Assembly: GCA_023512835.1 (NCBI GenBank)
Contig: CM042087.1
Location: forward strand, 54,942,397-55,006,396
Length of the DNA: 64,000 nucleotides
Direction: 5' to 3'
DNA from: Taxillus chinensis
Lineage: Eukaryota; Streptophyta; Magnoliopsida; Santalales; Loranthaceae
Part shown: positions 1 to 12,886 of the stretch, in pieces
How the letters are laid out: every line of letters starts with the position of its first letter
Position numbering within the stretch: the first letter of the stretch is position 1
Program-made: the position numbers and the translations under genes
The notes under the pieces: generated by a model
Seen by the model: only the letters and a program-made list of their open reading frames with translations
Database searches by the model: none
What the model was told of the DNA's origin: nothing

Positions 1-3000
1 TTTAGCCAAATGTTTATAGACGTTGACAAGCTCATGGGCAAAACAAATGATATATGGAGGGACAGTCTTCTCTAGCCAGGCCTTCTACAAAAAATGCTGG
101 GGAAATTCAAGGCTGGGGTTGGGTGAAGTCTGGCTTCTCTTTTCTTTTTGGTTTGAAGACGGCTGATAACTATCAGTGTAAATACCGCAGCATTGCAGCT
201 AATCTTTTGTACACCTGGACAGATGATTTTTTTTTTTTTTTGGCACCGATGCTGTGTGAGTAAACTATAATTACTCACAGGAAAATAAAAGTTTTTATTC
301 TTTACCAATTTAAAGTATACTTAACAGTAATTTTTAAAAGCATCTTTTTTTAAAGAATAAAATAAAAAGGCGAAAGTGAATGGGGTGGGTGTGGAGCGGT
401 GTAGAATCAGTAGTCACCTCCCCTCACACACGCGTAAGAGAGAAGAGCCCATGCTTGCAACAGGGTATCCCACCGACCGGCTTGACCGAGTCACGGCATC
501 ACGTGAAGATCGCGTGTGACACCTGCACGAACGACGAGCCCAATCCTGCTCTGGGAAGACAGAGCCGTAAACACCGGCTTCGCACCAAGTTCACAACAGA
601 GCGTATTACAAACCACCAATTCTGTTTCTCCGGCAAAACTACCCGCTCAAAACTCACATCCACCCTAAACGCCTTAATACCCCCAACTTGGGTTACAAGC
701 TTCCGTAACAAAGTCCGGCGTATCAATGGTTACGTAATTGGTTATAAAAGCAAAAGGATGCTTTCATCGCCTCTCGATGTGGGATAATTATGGTCTGATT
801 TACGCGGCGTGGCATTTATTACCTTGATACCTTGTTGCGAGTAAGAAGAATAACAATGTACAATTGATACCTTGTTGCGTGTGCGTCGCATCAAAGTCTG
901 AACATTAAATTAAAAGTGTCACCAACAAAACAAATGGTGATTCACAACAATCAGTCTTATCACCCACCCGGTAGCTGTTTATCATTTTATTCAATTGTAT
1001 TTATCATAGTTATTAGAATCGGATCGGACCGGTCGGTTGGACCGGTGAACCGGTGACCCGAGCCCTTAACCGGTCCGGTTTTTTAATTGGACCGTTTTTG
1101 AAAAAAACCGGAGAAATCCGACTGACCTAGTCATGTAAGAAATTACAACTTTTTTTCTTAGAACTAGCCTTTATCATATGTTTGAAAACCTTTTATGTGA
1201 ATCCAAACAAATGAACAATCATAAGGTAGACATTTTAACTTTTCTCATTTATATTCATTCGCTTTTGATTTCTGTCTACCCCTTCGATTGCTCGGACCAA
1301 ATGATGGCCTAGGTTTCTATATTCAAGTTAAAGTTAAGAATTTGTCCTAATTGTCAACAAGGCAACCCTAAAATTATAGCTATTTTGTTTTTGTGATTTT
1401 TAGTTTTTTTAGTTTTAAGATTTTTTTTTTGTCATTTGAAGTTAAGGTTTTTTTGTTTTTTGTTTGTACATTTTTATTTACTTTTTGCCCCCGCTTCTGA
1501 TTTAGTCTTTCTTTCCTATTGTTTTCTTGCCTCTCCCTCTCTTTTTTCCCCTGCCTCCTCCTCTCTCCTTTTTCTCTTTTCCTTTATCTAATTCTCTCGT
1601 GTCTTTTTTTCTTACAGATTACATCATACCAACATACAAACAAAACAAAACAACAACCCAGAAAAAATGAGCCACAACAAAACAAACGACAAACAAAGCT
1701 CAAAAATGCTAAGGAAAACAGTAACTAGCAATACACTCGTATCTTGAGCAGCAGCACACAGACAACATGGAAAACATCGGCAACGACTAGAACTACACAA
1801 ACCGCACGATGGGAAGCAGGATGGCTTTTACACGCCTACACATCAGGAATAAGGTTTAGAATTCAGCAACAACAATTCAACCATGCACCACAAGCACCTC
1901 GATCAGGCAGTAAATCGGATTCGAATCAAATAGAGCTATGGATAAGGATTTAGGATTCCAATATAGTGATTATGTAGCTGAACGAAAAGGGGGTAAAGTG
2001 TTGATGATTTTAGGAAGTAGGCATGGGGCTTGGGCAGAGATTTGGTGATTTTTGGGAACGATCGTGTTGATTTGTAGATGAATTGATATGGCTATAACAA
2101 CTTAGGAATCGTGGATTTGGAAGCGAGGCAGAGGGGTGTCTTCGGGCATGTGTAGTGCTAGTTGATTCCGCGAGGTGACCATGTAGGGATCTATTCGATA
2201 GGGTGACCGTGTATGGATCAGGTTGCTTGATATATGTGTTGCTTCTATGTTAAGGGAAGGGAAGATGGCATGAGGATGACGACAGGGTATATGGTTTCTC
2301 TTGCTTTGCAGGCGGCTGGCGGAGGTACTGTAGGGGTGATAGGCAGAGGAGACAAGGAGAAAGCAAGAAGATTTTGCCCCAAAAACAAACGTTGACCTTG
2401 ATTAAAGCAATTGGGGCTCGATTAATCCATTGGAAAAAGGAAGTAGCAGTATAAGAGGGGAGATCGGGAGGAGGATCTCTAACAAAAGAGCTGTCGCCTT
2501 TCGGGTAAAAAAGGTCATTCGATCAGGAAACCTCTAATTTCCAAATCATGGCTACTTTTTACACAACATACATTACTGAAAGTGAAATCTTAGGCCTTGA
2601 TTTATGTTTCTGCAAACATGATTTGATTTGGACGTGCCGGGTCGATTGCCAGAGGTGAAAGGAGGGTAGCTAGAACCCTAGTTCGACCAAGAGGGGGCGG
2701 GGGCATTGCAGTCTGCAGAGGTTGAAGGGAAGCCAAAACGGCGCTGTCATGGTAATTCTAGGCCTCTGCTACGTTGTCTCTGGCATCCAGGGAGTCGTGC
2801 TTTTAAAATGGCGCCATTTCGAGGGGTCTAGCGCCTCTGCTTTTAAAGTCTGAGTACCGCTGCGGCGTCCTTTAACAGGATTTGGTTTTGAAGTTTGAGG
2901 CTCACAATAGGCTGGCTGAAATTAAAATTTAGTTAAAAAAAAAAAGGAGAAAAACAGATCTGGTGTTCGAAGGCCCACCATTGCTCACTTGGATTGGCCT

Positions 3001-4040
3001 CGTCGTTCGATGTTGCAGGTGGGAGACGACATAGAGAGGCTGCGATGACAGAGAGAGGCTGGGACACGACGCTACAGATGAGTCTGGTGCAATGACTTGG
3101 TGGGTGAGGTTGGGATGCTACGGTTGAGTCCTTATTTTCGGCTTCATCAGTGGGACGCAAAGGGAAACGTAAAGATGGGCACTGGGTTTTGGAGGGAAAT
3201 GAAAGAGAAAGAAGGCGGGCTATGCCAGAGGTTATTATAGCACCATTGCTTATTATTTTATGCGAAAAAGTAAAATAGCAAGTTCGTCTCAAATTCTGAG
3301 TTCAGTCCAATAATCTGTATTTTGAATTCAATATAAATTTTTTATTTGTTTTAGTTTATATAGCTAATTCCATTTTATTGGAATTATGACTCGTTAGTTT
3401 GGTTTGGTCTAATTTTGGATATTTGACAAGCGAATTTAGAGTTAGGCAAATTTACTGTAGAGTTGGTGAGGCCATTGTAGAGGTTATTTTACAATTTTAG
3501 GATGTGATTTCTTCTGATGTCATCATGAGATTTTCAATAGGTAGTTTTTATGTGTGTAAAAATTGATTTATCATTAACTTCCTATGACAAGTTGTCTGCC
3601 ATTAGAGATATCTATTTTAGCAAATTAAAGACCAATTATGTTGGATTGAAAAACGAGTCCCAAAGCTTTAAATTTTGATTCGGTCATCGATGAAAGAAGA
3701 AACATATCATAAATTCTAACTAATCATATGTTTTTTAATCTGATTTTATGGATTTCGATTTTGCTCCATTTGGTTATGTGTTGGATTGATTTTATAATTC
3801 TCTCTCTCTTCCTCCCATTATGAGTAATCACACAAAACATTAATGTCAATAAAAAATAATAAACCAGGAGAAAACTAATAAAGTCTTGATTTTTATTATA
3901 TAATTAGAATTCATGATGCATTGATTTCTTTTAACAAAAATCTAAAGTTTATTTTTCATTCGTGTTGCATTACTCCCGTTTGATATTTCTACAATTATTG
4001 TGTATTTGAATTCATGTTGGATTATTTTTGTTGGTTAGGA
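1..4040. other. Gene-poor left flank
   Basis: I find no supportable gene here. A short GC-richer island at about 380-800 contains an open frame of 135 codons without recognisable domains, and a TATA-like TTATAAAA at about 742-749. A 17-nt phrase ending in CCTTGTTGCG occurs twice (about 820 and 863). Around 1020-1110 there is a cluster of ACCGGT/CCGGTCCGG words, typical of a degraded transposon end but not assignable. About 1500-1615 is a strong pyrimidine tract ending in TTACAG, which looks like a 3' splice site without a recognisable exon. 2933-3292 is open on the minus strand but resembles no family I know. The rest is AT-rich. Confidence 0.5.
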
Positions 4041-5123
4041 ATGGATCAATTCACTCATCGTGATAATTACTTCTCAAATATTCCAAACAACAATGACATT
4101 TTGTTGAGTCCAATGAATGAACAAGAAATCTCTGTACCTCAACTTGAGGCTATTGCAATTGAACAAAGTGGACAAAAAACACATCGAGGTAATAATTTTA
4201 GTAATGAAGAAGATTTGTTGCTTGTGGAGGAATGACTTGAAACTTCCTTAGATGCGGTATAAGGAAAAGATCAAAAGCACACAATGTTAAGGAAAAGAAT
4301 TCATAGGTATTTTGAGGAAAACAATAAATTTGACTCATTACGCAATTACACATCACTAATGAATCAGTGGTCGAATATTCAACAAGTTGTAAATAAGTTT
4401 TGTGGTTACTTGGCCCAAGTTGAAAGATTGCATCCAAGTGGGTTTAACGAGCAAGACAAGGTATGTTTTACACCTTTTAATTTTAATTTTTAAGATGTCT
4501 TCTCTTTAATATCTTGCAAATTTAAAAGCATGATGCTTTGTGTATGTAGATTGGCAAGGCAAAGCTTATGTTTTTGCGGTTTGAGAAAAAGTCTTTTAAC
4601 TTTGATCATTGTTGGCGAGTGTTGAGATTTCATCCAAAGTAGATAGAGCATATGAACCTAGTGAAGCCCAAAAAGAAACAAAGTTCAAATGATTCGACGC
4701 CAAATACAATAAATCTAGAAGAACATGAAGATTATCATGTTGCATCTTCAAATTTGGAATGACCAATAGGTCGTAAAGCAGAAAAGAAAAACAAAAGAGA
4801 AAGGAAATGACAAACTCCAACTCTCCTGTGGCATTAAAAGAGATAACAGAAATCAGAAAAAGTAAACTTCTACTTATGTAAGAAGCACGTGAGCATGACA
4901 ATAAATTGTTGTGTCTAGGCAAGAGGAAGTCAATCTTGGGCAAGAGGAGGTGCATATTCAGAAAGAGAAGGTGCTACTTTAACAAATGAAAGCAAGGCTT
5001 GAAAAAAATAAAGAAGATGAAAGAATTATGACATTAAATATAAGTGTCATGCCTCCAATGCTACAATAATTTTATCTTCAACAACAAATGGAAATAATTG
5101 CTGCCCATAACGAGAATAATTAA
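4041..5123 (+). pseudogene. PIF/Harbinger accessory Myb-like / NAM-associated protein, decayed
   Basis: This is the relic of the DNA-binding accessory protein that travels with PIF/Harbinger transposons (Myb/SANT-like domain followed by a NAM-associated C-terminus). In the family it partners the transposase and helps bring it to DNA. Visible landmarks are NEEDLLLVEE near 4203-4232 (start of the trihelix), SLMNQWSNIQ and CGYLAQVERLHPSGFNEQDK at about 4357-4460, then LMFLRFEKKSFNFDHCWRVL after 4566, and the closing YLQQQMEIIAAHNEN before TAA 5121-5123. A canonical intron of about 90 bp (GT at 4461, AG ending 4550) separates two of these blocks. Several in-frame stops and frame changes (for example TGA after 4232, TAG about 4640) show it is dead. 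It lies convergent to the transposase fragment at 7.6-7.9 kb. Family assignment is from remembered motifs and is fairly secure. Confidence 0.8.
4461..4550 (+). other. Intron in the Harbinger Myb-like pseudogene
   Basis: The donor AAG/GTATGT at 4461 and the acceptor TATGTAG/ATTGG ending at 4550 bracket 90 bp of T-rich DNA. The homologous protein blocks on either side join at this point. The preserved splice signals show that this is a DNA-transposon gene copy and not a processed cDNA. Confidence 0.7.
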
Positions 5124-5438
5124 TTATGTTCCCAAATTGTTGCCTACTTAGATTATTGTTTACTTGGGATTGGTGTAACTCAGGGCCTCACATTTATTTT
5201 TTGATGCTATTCTCATTGTTGGATATTTGTACTTTTTTTTTGGTTGGTCATTACTCAATATTTGTTGGTTATTTGAACTTAGCTACATAAGTGCTTTTTT
5301 AAATGAAAAAACAAGTTTGTTAGTTTCATTATTTATTTTTGGGCTTCATACCATTATTGATGGTTACCATTTTGTGCTTTAGTGTTCATTATAAATAATT
5401 GCTAGCATAGTTAATAATTAATTTCTATTATTATATTA

Positions 5439-6910
5439 GTGCACGTTTTATAGGTCATATACAGCTAATAATGTTGGATTTTTATTAACGTTTCGTAGGT
5501 CCTATATAGCTAATAATGTTGGAGTTTTATTGATGTTTGCATGTCCTATACAGCTAATAATGCTGGATTTTTATTTATATTATGCAAGTCTCATACAGGT
5601 AATAATTCTAGTTTTTATTTATTTACAGCTCCTATCCAATTAATAATGTTAGATTTTTATTTTCATTTTGTAATCTCATATAGCTAAAATTCCTATACAG
5701 CTAATAATGCTTCTAATATTCATTTATTCAGTGGGAGTATAAATGGTTTTGTTTTTGCATAGTTAATAATTAATTTTTCCTACTATATTAGTGCACGTTT
5801 TGCAGGTCCTATACAGCTAATAATGCTGGTAACAATGCTGGATTTTTATTTACATTATGTAGGTCTCATACAGGTAATAATTCTAGTTTTTATTTATTTA
5901 CAGCTCCTATCCAATTAATAATGCTAGATTTTTATTTTCGTTTTGCAATCTCATATAGCTAAAATTCCTATACAGCTAATAATGCTGCTAATATTCATTT
6001 ATTTTGTGGGAGAATAAATGGTTCTGTTTCTACATAGTTAATAATTAATTTTTCCTGCTATATCAGTGCACGTTTTGCAAGTCCTATACAAACAATAATG
6101 CTAGTAGCAATGCTGGATTTTTATTTACCTTATGCAGGTCTCATATAGGTAATAATTCTGGTTTTTATTTATTTACAGCTCCTATACAATTAATAATGCT
6201 GGAATTTTATTTTTATTTTGCATTCTCATATAACTAAAATTCCTATATAACTAATAATATTGCTAATATTCATTTATTTTGTGGGAGAATAAATCATTCT
6301 ATTTTGCATAGTTAATAATTATTTTTTCCTGCTATATCAGTGCACCTTTTGCAAGTCCTATACAGCTAATAATGCTGGATTTTTATTTACATTATGCAAG
6401 TCTCATACAGGTAATAATTCTAGTTTTTATTTATTTACAGCTCCTATCCAATTAATAATGCTAGATTTTTATTTTCATTTTGTAATCTCATATAGCTAAA
6501 ATTCCTATACAGCTAATAATGCTGCTAATATTCATTTATTCAGTGGGAGTATAAATGGTTTTGTTTTTGCATAGTTAATAATTAATTTTTCCTGCTATAT
6601 TAGTGCACGTTTTGCAGGTCCTATACAGCTAATAATGCTGGTAACAATGCTGGATTTTTATTTACATTATGTAGGTCTCATACAGGTAATAATTCTAGTT
6701 TTTATTTATTTATAGCTCCTATCCAATTAATAATGCTAGATTTTTATTTTTGTTTTGCAATCTCATATAGCTAAAATTCCTATACAGCTAATAATGCTGC
6801 TAATATTCATTTATTTTGTGGGAGAATAAATGGTTCTGTTTCTACATAGTTAATAATGCTAGAATTTTATTTATGTTTTGCAATCTCATATAGCTAAAAT
6901 TCCTATATAG
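5439..6910. repeat. Tandem array of ~270-bp units inside the Harbinger element
   Basis: The anchor word GTGCAC[G/C]TTTT recurs at 5439, 5791, 6066, 6340 and 6603, giving spacings of 352, 275, 274 and 263 bp. Each unit repeats the same order of phrases (CCTATACAGCTAATAATGCTG, TTTATTTACAGCTCCTATCC, TCTCATATAGCTAAAATTCC, GTGGGAGAATAAATGG). A sub-repeat built on CCTATACAGCTAATAATG makes the first interval longer. The last unit is truncated near 6910. The array lies between the two convergent transposon genes. It has no open reading frame of note. Confidence 0.9.
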
Positions 6911-7594
6911 CTAAAGATTTTATTTATGTTTACGTCTCCAGATTTTAACACTTCGGCACACATCTCCCATTTCTAGTTTCATGTTTTTCTGGCTCCTCAA
7001 ATGCTGATATCCATGGTCCCATTTCTAGTTTACTAGGCAAGCATCTTCTTATGTGGGAGTGCCCTCTTATTCTCGAAATGCCATCCAACCTCAATCTTTG
7101 CCTGTTTTGGATGAAAATGTTGGAGTCTTGCTTTTGAACTAAATATTTTAACACTCCTACTGCATGCCCTTTGCCTGATATATGCAGCCATAGAGAAATT
7201 AATTAATAGATTATTCTGCACTGTACCTTTGCTCGTTTTTGGTCATGTAATGTATTGGTTTATGTGCTTGTATTTTCTGTAGTATAGTAATACATGCTGG
7301 AGTAATAATATATTTGACTCTTTTTTGTATGAGTGTACTTGTAAATGTTGTAGATAGCATGAAGTGCAGTGTATCTACTTGAAAAAAAAACTTTTCACTC
7401 AATCTTATTGCCTTAGAAACCCTTTTATTGGAACAACAAATTTAATAAAATCAGAAATTGAATAAACATTACACTTAATACAATGACAAACTTAAATTCA
7501 ATATAATGACAAACTTAATATAACCATATATTAATAGAACATGTATTATGTGACATTGTATTTTTCTAAGTGCTCGATAAGATCTATTTGGGGG
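6911..7594. other. Spacer between satellite array and transposase fragment
   Basis: AT-rich DNA with no recognisable gene. Short minus-strand open frames near 6945-7221 do not resemble known proteins. This is probably the 3' flank of the transposase gene, which lies on the minus strand. Confidence 0.4.
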
Positions 7595-7916
7595 CTAAGA
7601 ATGGATTCTTTTTCCCCTAATATCATGATGACGTTGAATAAACTTACTAAATTTAGGTGTAGAGCCAACTGACACCGAATCTACTTGAGGTGTTGCCAAC
7701 TGTTCACATTCGAGCTCTTCTTCTTCATTGTCATCCCGTTGATCTTCAATGATCATATTATATAAAATTATACATGTCGTCATTATTTCATTTAGTGTTT
7801 TAGTGTCGTAAAACCTTGCGGGTCCACAAATTATACCAAATTGAGCTTGAAGGACACCAAAAGCACGCTCTACATCTTTCCTTGCAGACTCTTGAGTTGA
7901 AGCAAAATATTTTTCT
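7595..7916 (-). pseudogene. PIF/Harbinger (HARBI1-like) transposase, C-terminal fragment
   Basis: The minus strand reads in one frame through the end of a DDE_Tnp_4 nuclease. The landmarks are ESARKDVERAFGVLQAQFG, which contains the last catalytic Glu of the DDE triad in its usual RKxVERAFG setting, then FYDTKTLNEIMTTCIILYNM and an acidic tail with DDNEEEELECEQL. It ends at a stop at 7595-7597. About 105 codons remain of a family usually near 350-450. The N-terminal part with the two catalytic Asp residues is absent; upstream sequence (7920-8080) is a jumble with the phrase CCAAACCACTCAATTAA repeated. The enzyme would cut and paste the element at TTA/TAA sites, but this copy cannot. It is convergent to the Myb-like relic at 4.0-5.1 kb, so both probably belong to one element. 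Confidence 0.85.
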
Positions 7917-9289
7917 ATGTTTTGGTTTGGAGAAGAGATAGTTTTAACAAATGTTAAAGAAAATAATTATCTCTTCTCCAAACCACTCAATTAATATATT
8001 GCAAAAAAGAGATAGTTATCCACAATATTTTTCCATGTTTCACCAAACCACTCAATTAACATATTGCAAAAAATTATTCTATTATATAGTTACCATTGCT
8101 AAAAAATAATAAGAACAATAAAGGAAAAAAATCAATTCATTACATACAAGCCTAAACTAGTATTATCAATTCAATTAAGTTATAAGAGATAAAAACAACC
8201 AACATAAAAAAACAAGGTCATCTTTAGCTTGGTTTCAGTTTGTCAGAGTTCAAATTTGGACTTTTGTATAACTAGGCCTTTTAGCCTAGGGCTGTGCATC
8301 TTGACCGATAAAAGAAAAACAAATAAAAGAAGAAAATAATTCACAACATAATTCAACAGAAACTGTAATGACTATACACAACATAATTTAACATAATTAA
8401 AGGAGGCCATTTAAGATACTATACACTATTTTTATTTTGCAGCTGTCCAACGTATTTATGCAGTTGTTTTTATTTTGCAGTTGCCCAAATTGTAATGACC
8501 TAAAAATAGTGATGACTATATATGATTAATAATAATAATAATAATAATTCAATACAAACAATTGGGGACGGTCAACAACATAATTTAGCAGAAACGCAAA
8601 TTCATACACCACAGGCATTATATCTGCAAAAACACTGCAAGAAACTGAAACACTGAAAACATAGAAATGTCGATCGACAATACCTTTAACGACAAACTAG
8701 AGAGAGAGAGAGAGGGAGGGAGGGAGAGAGTTGGGAGGTTCAGAACTGTATTATTATCACCTAAAGTGTTGATGCTAAAATTGAAGATCTGGGTCGGGTT
8801 GGTATAGCATAGGGAGAGGAGTTCATGAAGTGCTAGACTCGTGAGAGAGAAATTGTATAAATAGATTAAGTTTTGAGCAGCACCTCGTGAGAGAGAAATT
8901 GTATAAATAGATTAAGTTTTGAGCAGCACCTCCACGCATGGTTCTGAGCGACCAAGCATAACAGAGCTTAGTCCTCCACGGCACGGTACCAAAGTTATGA
9001 CTAGCACCTTCACGCAACACGGCACAGTTTGAAATTATAACGACCAAAAATAGAATAAATTTTATAATGTATTAAAAAATTAATATTTTAACTGAAAATT
9101 GAAATTCTATTGAGCCTATTATTTGACAGTAAAATTTAAACTAGCTAAATTTTAAAAAAGTAAAATTTATCTCTAAATTTTGACTAAAGTTTGTTGATCC
9201 CAGTGTGAGTGCTCTAAGTACGGCTACATCAAAATAGCATAATTGCGGGTGTCCGATGTATTCTATATTCAAAATGGCATTGTTTACAG
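7917..9289. other. AT-rich spacer with simple repeats
   Basis: No gene is seen. The segment holds (AAT)n at about 8526-8549, a GA-rich tract at about 8698-8730 and the 46-bp tandem duplication listed separately. The right end of the Harbinger element may lie here, but I could not match terminal inverted repeats on the two sides. Confidence 0.4.
8838..8931. repeat. 46-bp tandem duplication
   Basis: Two head-to-tail, essentially identical copies begin at 8838 and 8884 (CTCGTGAGAGAGAAATTG... through ...TTTGAGCAGCAC). The near identity indicates a recent slippage or unequal-exchange event. The short minus-strand open frame crossing it carries the duplication as a repeated peptide and is not a supportable gene. 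Confidence 0.9.
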
Positions 9290-9790
9290 GTCAAGATGCA
9301 TCTGAAGAACAAACTGTTGTCAACAAGGTCTACTAGAAAACAAATCGTTGTTGTTTTAGGGTCAAAATGCATTTGGAGAATCAAATGGTACGGGTTTGGT
9401 GCTTCACTTAGACTTCAGCAAGTTTCTTAGGGTACCAAAAAGATATCAAGTAGTGATGGGGCATCATGTTGACATGTGAAAGATGCTGTAGTAAGGAAAA
9501 TGATGTCATATTATCATTTAAGGATCGGGTTTGGTACTCCAACTAGACTTACAACAAGTTTCTTAGGATATCAAAATGACATCATTTTGGTGTCAAGCAG
9601 TGTTTGGACGTCATGTTGTTGTGTCCAAGACAAGTCTGGCACTTCATATATATAGAACTCAACAAGGTTCTTAAGACTACACCAAAATGACATTGCTTTA
9701 GTATTAAGTAGTGCTTGGACGTCATGATGACATATGCATGAGGCTTTGGACACCAAAACGACGCCACTTAGAAATCCAGATAGTTCCAGT
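9290..9790. repeat. Degenerate tandem repeat, unit about 105-140 bp
   Basis: Three diverged copies can be aligned by eye, starting near 9388, 9526 and 9630. Each follows the order GGTTTGG-CTTC/CTCC, CAAGTTTCTTAGG, CAAAATGACAT, TTGGTGTCAAG-AGTG, TTGGACGTCATG. Copies differ by small indels. Nothing suggests coding. Confidence 0.6.
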
Positions 9791-10455
9791 ACACTTGTTG
9801 AATTGTTGACTGGGTGCTAATTCGGCCACCATATGGACGTTTACCTTGACCATTGATTGACATTTCTTACTGCTTACCATTGATTTGTTTTTGAAAAAAA
9901 TTGCATTACAACAAAAACATATATGTAGACACACACACACATGAGAGTGAGAGAGAGAGAGAGAGCTCTCATAAAAATGAGGAGAATATTGACATGTTTG
10001 TCATGCTTAGATTCAACATTTTGCCTTGAGCATTAACCACCATTGATCGCCATTGACTTTGAGTTTTGTGGGCCATAAAACCAATTTTGTTATAACTTTT
10101 TTATTTCTTGTTAAAATTAAATGCGGTAAGTGTATTAGTTTGTAAATTTCCTCATCTATTATTTGGTATTGGCACTGTAGCAAGAATATTTTGGAAGAAG
10201 TCATTACATTTACGACATCTTATGTTGGCAATCATTACCCTTTTATTGACCTACAAGTTATGTAGGAAGAGACAATATATTAAAACAATAAAAATGTAAA
10301 TGTGTAAGTCTAAACTGTTGGTGAATAGATGACTAGTTTTCACTTGCTTTGGGTTCATCAATAGATAACTTTAACTGTTGGTGTATAGATGGTTAACTTG
10401 TTTCTTTATATTTAAATTCTCGACTAGCAAATTCTCCTAATGACGAGTGATATAG

Positions 10456-10495
<40 letters not shown>

Positions 10496-11356
10496 TAACT
10501 ATATGAATTATTAACTAATTGGTTATAACAAAAATATTATAAGGTGACCTAGTCATTAACTACTATTAAATGTTTTAGGAGTAGCCGTTAAAATAGTACT
10601 CTTAATAAGTAGTATATATAGATGTTTCATTTAAATAAAATGTGTAGAAGTATCTATCAAATAGTTGTTAGATGATATGCATCAAGATTAAAGGTGAAAG
10701 ATACGAATTGAGATTACAAGTTTCTTTTCCACTGTAGATGATTTGACAACTTGAAATTATTGACTAAAATTGCAGCAAATTAAGATGAAGGAAACATTTG
10801 ACCTTATTCATGCAACGACCGATTCCATGATAGTAGGGGGATAATGTGACTCTACCGCAAAAGCCCATTTCATCCTACGGGTATATGTGGATATGATTTG
10901 AAAATGTTTTATGTAGGCCATAAAATTTATTCTGCGGTCAAAATTAGTTTAAGAATGTAAAAGTTTTATTTTAGTATGTTTTATGATGCTATGTTATTCA
11001 ATTAATTAATTATAATATTTATTTTAATTAATTATGATTTTTATTTTAATTAATTATGTTATTCTTGATTAATTATATTAAATAAATAATTTCTTGTGTG
11101 TAAAGATCAATTTAATAAAAATAAATAAATTGCATATTTGAATTTAGCATGTCAAAACTAGCAAGGAGGGTAAAAGTAAAAATTTGATAAATAGTACAAA
11201 TAGTAAAATGGTTAAAAGTTTTAAAAAAGTAAAAAATAAATAACCAATTAGGTGGTTGAGAGATAGGTGAGATATTAAATTAATTAAAATTCATTAAGCC
11301 TACACTATACATAGGAACTCAAGCCTTAAATCATTTCACCCCAAATTTGTATAGAA

Positions 11357-11358
<2 letters not shown>

Positions 11359-11426
<68 letters not shown>

Positions 11427-11439
11427 CCCCCCCCCCCCC
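11359..11439. repeat. (CT)n-(C)n compound microsatellite
   Basis: About 33 CT dinucleotides run directly into about 15 C residues before TTTGTTTG. Such a tract is highly mutable and its length in the assembly may be unreliable. Confidence 0.95.
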
Positions 11440-12805
11440 TTTGTTTGTTGGTATTGTGTGTCAAAGTTATACAAAAAATAAGAGTCAAGATTTTGAGTTA
11501 CAAGTTATTTATAATATACTAATATAAGTTGTGGTTGATTTTATCATATATATATATATATATATGTTTATACGTTCTATCTATTTATTTATATTTTAAA
11601 GATTATATTAATTTCTATTTACATTATTATTTAATAACTTAAAGGAATAAAATAAAAACTAGAATATTAGTTTATTATTTTGATTTTTTCCAAAGGTTTT
11701 AGGACTTGTGGAACAATAAGCGGATTGTAAGGGTTTTTCTCTCCAATTTTATATTTTCACATTTTCCTTTTCTCTTTATTTATCTTATTTGTATGAGAAC
11801 TCTAGTCTCTTTTCTCGTCTGTCTCTTTTAATAATTCATTTAATTGATTGGGTAAATAACCCTTTTTCTATCGAGGTTATCTATAAAAATCCATATTTTA
11901 GGTAACCTTTTGAGATAATCATTATTTGTAAATAGAAATATGTTGATGATGATGTGCTTATCCATACAAGCATTTTGACTATACTTGAACCCGATTTAGA
12001 TTTTGGATCCAATGAGACTAATTATTGATTTTTTTGGAATTTATTAATTAAGTAAAAAAACATAAATATAAAGTTAGGTGTATGAGAGAGGGAGTAGTTC
12101 GTTCTTGGTTTTGGACCGTACGTGAGGGGAGGATGAGGAGAGATTTAAAGGAGCGATTCTTGATAGTTTTAGCTAATTTAATCCACAAAATAATTTCGAG
12201 GTTGGTGTTCTTATCCCTCTACGATATTTAATTGAATTGTTTATGCTAGAATTGGATTGAAATTGAAAGATTGAGTAGAACCCTAGAAACAAGAGAAAAT
12301 GAGAAATTGAGCTTAATCGGGAAAAAAAAAGAGGAATTTAAGCTCAAAAAAAGGTGACACCCATTTTTTCTTTCCACTTCCTTCTTTAAGCTCTTCTTTC
12401 TCCACCTTTCTCTCCCATCTCACGTTTAATTTATGTTTTGCTTTCGCTTCCATCAATTCCAAAAACACAAACAAAAACATACAAATCATTTCCTATCTCC
12501 CTTTTATTCAATTCCAAAAGTAAAAAAACAAAAAAAAAAATCATTCTCCATAGTTCTCCATATTCCAGCCGGCCAAATTCCAGTGTACTAAGTCTCCATC
12601 AAAGTTAGAGGTGAATTGCTTACTACCAGCGCTGATGAGTGGGCTTGGATGTGGTGTTGCTACTGATGTCAATGGTCACCCCAATTTGGTTTCATCATTT
12701 TTGCTTTTGTTTGTGTGTATTCTTTAAGTCATTTTTTTACTGTAATTGTTTGTTGTTTTATCATTTATGTTGTATGCATGCAATATGTAAGGAAAAAAGG
12801 GAAAA

Positions 12806-12807
<2 letters not shown>

Positions 12808-12881
<74 letters not shown>
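12808..12881. repeat. (GA)n microsatellite, about 36 units
   Basis: An uninterrupted AG dinucleotide run. It forces long Arg-Glu open frames in two registers that should not be read as protein. Confidence 0.95.

Positions 12882-12886
<5 letters not shown>

Noticed and set aside
380..787. 135-codon open frame on the plus strand as a protein-coding gene
   Set aside because: No recognisable domain, no supporting context, and a composition that explains the open frame by chance. Kept only as a low-interest observation.
5439..6910. CRISPR-like or LTR interpretation of the regular repeats
   Set aside because: Units are ~270 bp with no unique spacers and head-to-tail identity, so this is a tandem satellite. 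The genome is a plant's.
7033..7221. Minus-strand open frames near 7.0 kb as part of the transposase
   Set aside because: They share no motif with HARBI1 or DDE_Tnp_4 and lie downstream of the transposase stop.
8700..9300. Right terminus of the Harbinger element
   Set aside because: I looked for inverted repeats matching about 3.2-4.0 kb, with TTA/TAA duplications, and found no pair good enough to report.
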